Source: JAFARZ01 sp035651595 (GTDB lineage: Bacteria > Actinomycetota > Actinomycetes > Streptosporangiales > Streptosporangiaceae). Taken from it: a stretch of 9,466 bases of DNA. This document shows, in pieces, positions 6,748-9,466 of the stretch; within the stretch, counting starts at the first letter, position 1, and every line of letters begins with the position of its first letter. The notes under the pieces were generated by a model. That model did not search any database. It was not told the origin of the DNA and saw only the letters and a list, made by a program, of their open reading frames with translations. The stretch is from assembly GCA_035651595.1 (NCBI GenBank), contig DASRFJ010000250.1:1-9466 (forward strand), written 5' to 3'. The translations under genes were made by a program, and so were the position numbers.

Positions 6748-7545
6748 CTACCGGCCGGCCGCAAGCTGAGAAGGCGGAATTCGGGACAGTGTTGATACCC
6801 GCACGAAATCGTACGGAGCCATCGGCCCGAGGACGCGCAGCTCCACACGTCCCTCCCAGTGGCGCCCCAGATCCCCGGTCACTCGCTCCAATTCGCCGAC
6901 CTTGCTCGCGTCGAGAAGGAAGGCGACGTGAACGGCATCCAGTTCATGCGCGGGATCCCGGACGAGGCTGGCCTCGGAGTGGTCCTCCATCATGGACCGG
7001 AGCAGGCGCGCATCTTCCTCACGTCTTGCCGCGATCGAGTTGCTGACCAGCTCCCCGAGCTGGATCCTCAGGTCGCGAGTAGTACCAGCGTCGGCCTCGC
7101 GGATCTGGCGCGTGAGTTCTGCCGCCCTGGGGTCCTGCGACAAGATCCGTTCGTGGATGGCCTGCTCGATGTAGCGGCCCGTGACCAGGTACTCAGCGCG
7201 CCCGTCCAGTTCTGCCAAAGCCGCGACGAATTCATCGTGGTGCGGTTCGAGTAGTTCTTCCACCACCGCATAGTCGCTCACCAGGACCGCTCCGAACGGT
7301 ACGGGCAGCACGGGCAGATCGGTAATGCTCGAATCAAGGATTGCCTGGTGTGACTTGAGGTTTTCCGGTGTGCCCAGCAGCCCTGCCAGGTCCACGTCGC
7401 TGACCAGCGCAGCTACGGCACCGCAGCGCACCAGCCTGATCCGGCGGTCGTCTACCCCGTAGACCGCGGAGTTCGCTTCCACGTCGGCGGGCACGATCCC
7501 GTATACATAACAGCCAGTCCGCCCGACGGTGCGACTGATAGCCAC
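6748..7545 (-). CDS. GvpF/GvpL family gas vesicle protein
   Basis: 265 residues, full length for the family. The start TGCYVYGIVPAD, then PVLPVPFGAVL, LDGRAEYLVTGRYIEQAIHE, a long charged helical middle, and the near-terminal LRVLGPMAPYDFV are the family landmarks (usually VLPxRFGxxx, LxGxxEhxhK, GPWPPYxFV). Known GvpF/GvpL proteins help nucleate or assemble gas vesicles by contacting GvpA and other minor proteins. In many actinobacteria such genes occur without proven vesicles. I chose GTG 7545 because AGGAGG is 8 bases upstream and the family start follows directly; the longer frame from TTG 7614 has no ribosome site. No other gvp gene lies in the window, so this is either an orphan or part of a scattered set. 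It is divergent from the ABC remnant. Its ancestral role may differ from flotation. Confidence 0.85.
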   Translation of the reverse strand: MAISRTVGRTGCYVYGIVPADVEANSAVYGVDDRRIRLVRCGAVAALVSDVDLAGLLGTPENLKSHQAILDSSITDLPVLPVPFGAVLVSDYAVVEELLEPHHDEFVAALAELDGRAEYLVTGRYIEQAIHERILSQDPRAAELTRQIREADAGTTRDLRIQLGELVSNSIAARREEDARLLRSMMEDHSEASLVRDPAHELDAVHVAFLLDASKVGELERVTGDLGRHWEGRVELRVLGPMAPYDFVRVSTLSRIPPSQLAAGR

Positions 7546-7674
7546 CAGACATGCCTCCTGCCAATACAGCCAGGCGAAGTCTGGACCCAGCGACGGAATC
7601 CTTGAAGGCACCAATTTACACGTCTTTAAAGCGCATCGACGGGCTAATGGCTGGTGATCCTAGCGACCTTGCTG

Positions 7675-7991
7675 GCCCGCCGCCCACGATCAGTCCTACG
7701 GGGACCTGCGCGCGGTCGACGGGGTGACGTTCGAAGTGGGTCAAGGCGGGCGTTTATCCCGCTGGACTTCGCGCCGGACTGGATCCGGAAGGTCTCCTAT
7801 GTGATGCCGCTGCGGTATCTGGTTACCGTGCGCAGAATGTGATGGCCTGCGGCCTTGGCCCGGCGTCAGCGCTCCCGGTGATCGGGATCCTGCTCGGCTT
7901 CAGCGCGGTAATGACCGTCATCGCGGTCCGGGTGTTCCGGTGGGACGAGATCTGGCTAACCCGCTTCTCAGCGCGCCAGGCCGGGACCTGA
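7675..7991 (+). pseudogene. ABC transporter remnant: start of an ATPase joined to the end of an ABC-2 permease
   Basis: Three pieces lie in three frames. Bases about 7680-7745 encode SYGDLRAVDGVTFEVGQG, the classic first strand region of a drug-type ABC ATPase just before the Walker A motif, which is missing. From about 7746 a new frame gives FIPLDFAPDWIRKVSYVMPLRYLV, the end region of an ABC-2 permease. At about 7820-7830 the frame shifts again to RAQNVMACGLGPASALPVIG and a last hydrophobic helix ending VRVFRWDEIW, with TGA at 7989-7991. An ATPase-permease operon has lost about 1.5 kb of its middle and then a single base or so. None of it can work. Any protein prediction at 7654-7842 is part of this wreck. 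Confidence 0.75.
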
Positions 7992-8017
7992 CGGGGCTGA
8001 CGCGCCATACTTACCGC

Positions 8018-8356
8018 ATGGTTGACGACACCGCACGGGACCGGGCTATCTACCACGCGCTGAAGGCGGCCGATGAAGTCGCCGCAGCCCTGCAGGCTCA
8101 CCTCCTCGAAGAACACGGGGCTGATCCAGAACGAGCCGCCCCGCAAAGCCCCGCCACCAACGCCCTCAAGCTGCTGCGGCAGGCTCGCGAGCGCCTGGGC
8201 CAAGGGCTGAGAGCCGTCAAGGCCGACCATATCGCCGAGTCCGACGAGATCTCCCTGCGCAACCAACCCAGGCAATCGCAAGAGTTAGACGTCCCGCTCA
8301 GGCATCATGACAGGTTGTTTCCAAACCGCGATTCTTGCGTCCGGTCGGCGGCATGA
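8018..8356 (+). CDS. Small helical protein of unknown function
   Basis: 112 residues from ATG 8018. Two amphipathic, Ala/Leu/Glu/Arg-rich helices are visible: residues about 5-35 (RDRAIYHALKAADEVAAALQAHLL) and about 47-72 (NALKLLRQARERLGQGLRAV). The codons of the first ~85 residues have GC-rich third positions; the last ~25 (including a TTA at 8285-8287) do not, so the end may be altered. There is no ribosome site ahead of the ATG, but CATACT (8006-8011) lies 7 bases upstream at the distance of a -10 box, which would fit a leaderless transcript, common in actinobacteria. I do not recognise the family. The opposite strand is also open but less protein-like. It starts 26 bases after the ABC remnant stop. 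Confidence 0.5.
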   Translation: MVDDTARDRAIYHALKAADEVAAALQAHLLEEHGADPERAAPQSPATNALKLLRQARERLGQGLRAVKADHIAESDEISLRNQPRQSQELDVPLRHHDRLFPNRDSCVRSAA

Positions 8357-8379
8357 GCGGAGGGCGCTCTCCTGGTCGC

Positions 8380-8393
8380 CGAACCACTGTTCG
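8380..8393 (+). promoter_or_regulatory. LexA (SOS) box-like operator
   Basis: CGAAC-CACT-GTTCG is a perfect inverted repeat with 4-base spacing, the core of the Gram-positive/actinobacterial LexA box (CGAAC-N4-GTTCG). A third CGAAC half site lies at 8419-8423. It stands in the intergenic region after the small helical protein gene and ahead of the leader of the GAF-ANTAR gene, with an AT-rich stretch (8391-8420) beside it as expected of a promoter. The inner four bases do not match the preferred purine/pyrimidine pattern fully. Ten fixed bases make chance unlikely but not excluded. Confidence 0.4.
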
Positions 8394-8523
8394 TTTGATG
8401 TAAAAGATCTTTCATATTCGAACGGCCTGTTGTGTTACGGTCTGAGCCGTCGGCCGAGCAGCGGCGTCGCGTCCACCCGGCGGTACGGATGTAGGGGTAT
8501 CGTCAATCGGGAGAGCTGGTGGA

Positions 8524-8577
8524 ACCCACCCGCTGGGTCGAGACCCCCGCCTGGCGGCTGTTGCAGGAGGGGGTCTC
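8524..8577 (+). promoter_or_regulatory. Tandem stem-loops that would sequester a ribosome binding site
   Basis: Two hairpins lie in a row. ACCCA (8524-8528) pairs with TGGGT (8534-8538) around 5 bases. GAGACCCCC (8540-8548) pairs perfectly with GGGGGTCTC (8569-8577) around 20 bases. The second stem contains or abuts the AGGAGG site (8565-8570) and ends exactly at ATG 8578. A small competing stem CCGC-CTG-GCGG (8547-8557) shares the 5' arm. The arrangement suggests translational control of the leader ORF and the GAF-ANTAR gene. The loops are not the paired hexaloops bound by ANTAR domains. Confidence 0.4.
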
Positions 8578-8652
8578 ATGTCCGGCGTGATACTGGGTAC
8601 TTGTGGCTGCGGTGGTCGCGCCGCTGGCCAGGGCCGTGCGGATGACGGTTGA
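8578..8652 (+). CDS. Possible 24-residue leader peptide overlapping the GAF-ANTAR start
   Basis: ATG 8578 follows one of the best ribosome sites in the window (AGGAGG 8565-8570, 7-base spacing) but encodes only 24 residues (MSGVILGTCGCGG then an Ala/Gly/Arg/Asp tail). Its TGA (8650-8652) lies just inside the GAF-ANTAR gene, overlapping its ATG at 8642 in another frame. This is the layout of a leader whose translation opens the next start. The alternative is that a one-base change separated a longer N-terminus from the regulator. Confidence 0.3.
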   Translation: MSGVILGTCGCGGRAAGQGRADDG

Positions 8653-9367
8653 CCGGCAGGGCAGGATCTGGGGTCTGGTCGCGGGGGAGGCGGCCAGCCG
8701 CGGCGGGCGGGTGTCGGCCTCGGATGCGTGCGCGGCAGCTGTCGCCGCGGTCCAGGTCACGGGGGGGTGGCTGAGTGCCGCGAGCAGCGCGGAGCCGGCG
8801 GGTCACCTGATGTCGGTCACCGATGCGGTCAGCGAGCGGCTCGCTGAGCTCCAGCTGATGCTGGGCGAGGGCCCGTGCCCGGACGCGGTCGCCGACGGCG
8901 GCCCGGTGCTGGCCTCGGACCTGGGCGATACGGAGGCTGGCCGTCGCTGGCCGGTGTTCGCCCCAGCGGCCCGGCAGGCCGGGGCAGCGGCGATCTTCAC
9001 GTTCCCGCTGCGAATAGGGGCAATCGGAGCTGGTGTCATGGGCTTGTACCGGGATCGGGCCGGGCCGCTGAGCGATGGGCAGCTGGGTGAGGCGCTGATC
9101 TTCGCCGATGCCTTCGCCGGCGCGGATATACGGATCGGCCAGGCCCTTGCCGATGTGGCCACCATCAGCTTGTTGCACGAGCGCGGCATGCGCCGCAGCG
9201 AGGTCCTCAACGAGCAGCTGCAGACGGCACTGAACAGCCGGGTCGTCATCGAGCAGGCCAAGGGGAAGCTCGCCGAGCGCCTCGGCGTGGACATGGACCA
9301 GGCGTTCAGCTTGCTGCGGGACTTCGCTAGGGCGTGTTTCAAAAGCGGGGTTATAGCCATTCGTTGA
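8642..9367 (+). CDS. GAF-ANTAR regulator truncated by an insertion sequence
   Basis: 241 residues as it stands. The start RIWGLVAGEA, then DACAAAVAAVQVTGGWLS, ELQLMLGEGPCPDAVADGGPVLASDL, RWPVFAPAARQAGAAAIFTFPLRIGAIGAGVMGLYRD and LIFADAF mark a GAF sensor domain of the actinobacterial GAF-ANTAR type (about residues 5-150). After a linker, ALNSRVVIEQAKGKLAERLGVDMDQAFSLLRDFAR (about 197-231) is the first two thirds of the ANTAR domain, which binds RNA hairpins to prevent termination. The last ANTAR helix is missing. The frame instead runs about 11 codons into an IS5-type element and stops at TGA 9365-9367, so RNA binding is probably lost. I chose ATG 8642 (AGGG 8 bases upstream, family-like N-terminus); GTG 8603 is an in-frame alternative. 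Upstream are a LexA-like box, stem-loops and a leader ORF. Confidence 0.85.
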   Translation: MTVDRQGRIWGLVAGEAASRGGRVSASDACAAAVAAVQVTGGWLSAASSAEPAGHLMSVTDAVSERLAELQLMLGEGPCPDAVADGGPVLASDLGDTEAGRRWPVFAPAARQAGAAAIFTFPLRIGAIGAGVMGLYRDRAGPLSDGQLGEALIFADAFAGADIRIGQALADVATISLLHERGMRRSEVLNEQLQTALNSRVVIEQAKGKLAERLGVDMDQAFSLLRDFARACFKSGVIAIR

Positions 9368-9466
9368 TGGCTGCGATGTGGACGGTGGCTTCGTAGCGGA
9401 CGGCGAGCTTGTCGTAGCGGGTGGCGACGGCGCGGTTGCGCTTGAGCCGGGCGATGCCGCATTCGA
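9331..9466 (-). mobile_element. End of an IS5-family insertion sequence (continues beyond window)
   Basis: ANTAR similarity stops at CTAG (9327-9330), and the sequence that follows, starting GGCGTGTTTCAAAAGCG, has the look of an IS terminal inverted repeat, about 20 bases from a transposase stop. CTAG fits the YTAR target duplication of IS5-group elements. The other end is outside the window, so neither inverted repeat nor duplication can be verified here. Confidence 0.7.
9351..9464 (-). CDS. IS5-family transposase, C-terminal end (partial)
   Basis: The last 37 residues of the transposase are present: ECGIARLKRNRAVATRYDKL, then a stretch ending VHIAAINEWL, with TAA at 9351-9353. The pattern E-x2-I-x-RLKR-x-RAVATRYDKLAVRYEA is the characteristic C-terminus of IS5-type DDE transposases in actinobacteria, and includes the final catalytic Glu region. 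Two bases at the window edge belong to the preceding codon. The rest lies outside the window, so whether the enzyme is intact cannot be judged. Confidence 0.85.
   Translation of the reverse strand, partial: ECGIARLKRNRAVATRYDKLAVRYEATVHIAAINEWL

Noticed and set aside
6654..6848. Short response-regulator-like stretch on the - strand near 6660-6710
   Set aside because: A few hydrophobic and Asp residues resemble a receiver start, but no further strand or phospho-acceptor pattern follows.
6591..7046. + strand frame across the STAS-GvpF/L gap and the end of the GvpF/L gene
   Set aside because: It overlaps a well-supported gene in antisense and is Arg/Pro/Ala-rich with no motif.
7823..8281. - strand frame opposite the small helical gene
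   Set aside because: Less GC bias in third positions and it runs across the end of the ABC permease remnant, so it is a shadow.
8524..8577. ANTAR target RNA (paired hexaloop hairpins) in the leader
   Set aside because: There are two stem-loops, but the loops are 5 and 20 bases, without the A1/G4 hexaloop pattern known for ANTAR binding sites.

Overview
The window is high-GC DNA (roughly 70% by eye) with strong GC preference at third codon positions, GTG starts, GGAGG-type ribosome sites and protein families typical of actinomycetes (DUF1003, STAS antagonists, GAF-ANTAR regulators, GvpF/L, and a GH65 phosphorylase paired with beta-phosphoglucomutase). It fits a filamentous, Streptomyces- or Streptosporangium-like actinobacterium. 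The species cannot be named from the sequence.

Left part (1-2400, + strand). The tail of a small membrane protein is followed by two overlapping genes (262-876 and 873-1397). These share one unnamed actinobacterial domain, once with a membrane anchor and once with a disordered N-terminus. After a non-coding gap comes a two-helix DUF1003 membrane protein (1712-2395). Its last ~40 codons run antisense through a fragment of an IS30-type transposase (about 2277-2400, - strand).

Centre (2568-6418, - strand). Three closely spaced genes, read right to left, look like one operon: a STAS anti-sigma-factor antagonist, a GH65 disaccharide phosphorylase of 810 residues, and a HAD beta-phosphoglucomutase. 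The phosphorylase would release beta-glucose 1-phosphate and the mutase would convert it to glucose 6-phosphate, giving energy-saving breakdown of trehalose, maltose or a similar alpha-glucoside. The STAS gene, 36 bases ahead, suggests a link to stress or partner-switch signalling. A hairpin after the mutase is a candidate terminator.

Right part (6748-9466). An isolated GvpF/GvpL gas-vesicle-type gene (- strand) lies next to the wreck of an ABC transporter operon: the start of an ATPase joined to the end of an ABC-2 permease, with a further frameshift. Next are a small helical protein of unknown function and a regulatory region with a LexA-like box (CGAAC-N4-GTTCG), a hairpin that would cover a strong ribosome site, and a possible 24-codon leader ORF. 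These precede a GAF-ANTAR regulator whose RNA-binding ANTAR domain is cut by an IS5-family insertion at a CTAG site. The transposase end runs off the window.

The gene set resembles an actinobacterial stress or dormancy neighbourhood that is eroding through IS insertion and deletion. No clearly new multi-gene defence or mobile system is visible. The most interesting points are the STAS-phosphorylase-mutase operon, the leader of the GAF-ANTAR gene and its truncation, and the tandem paralogous pair at the left.
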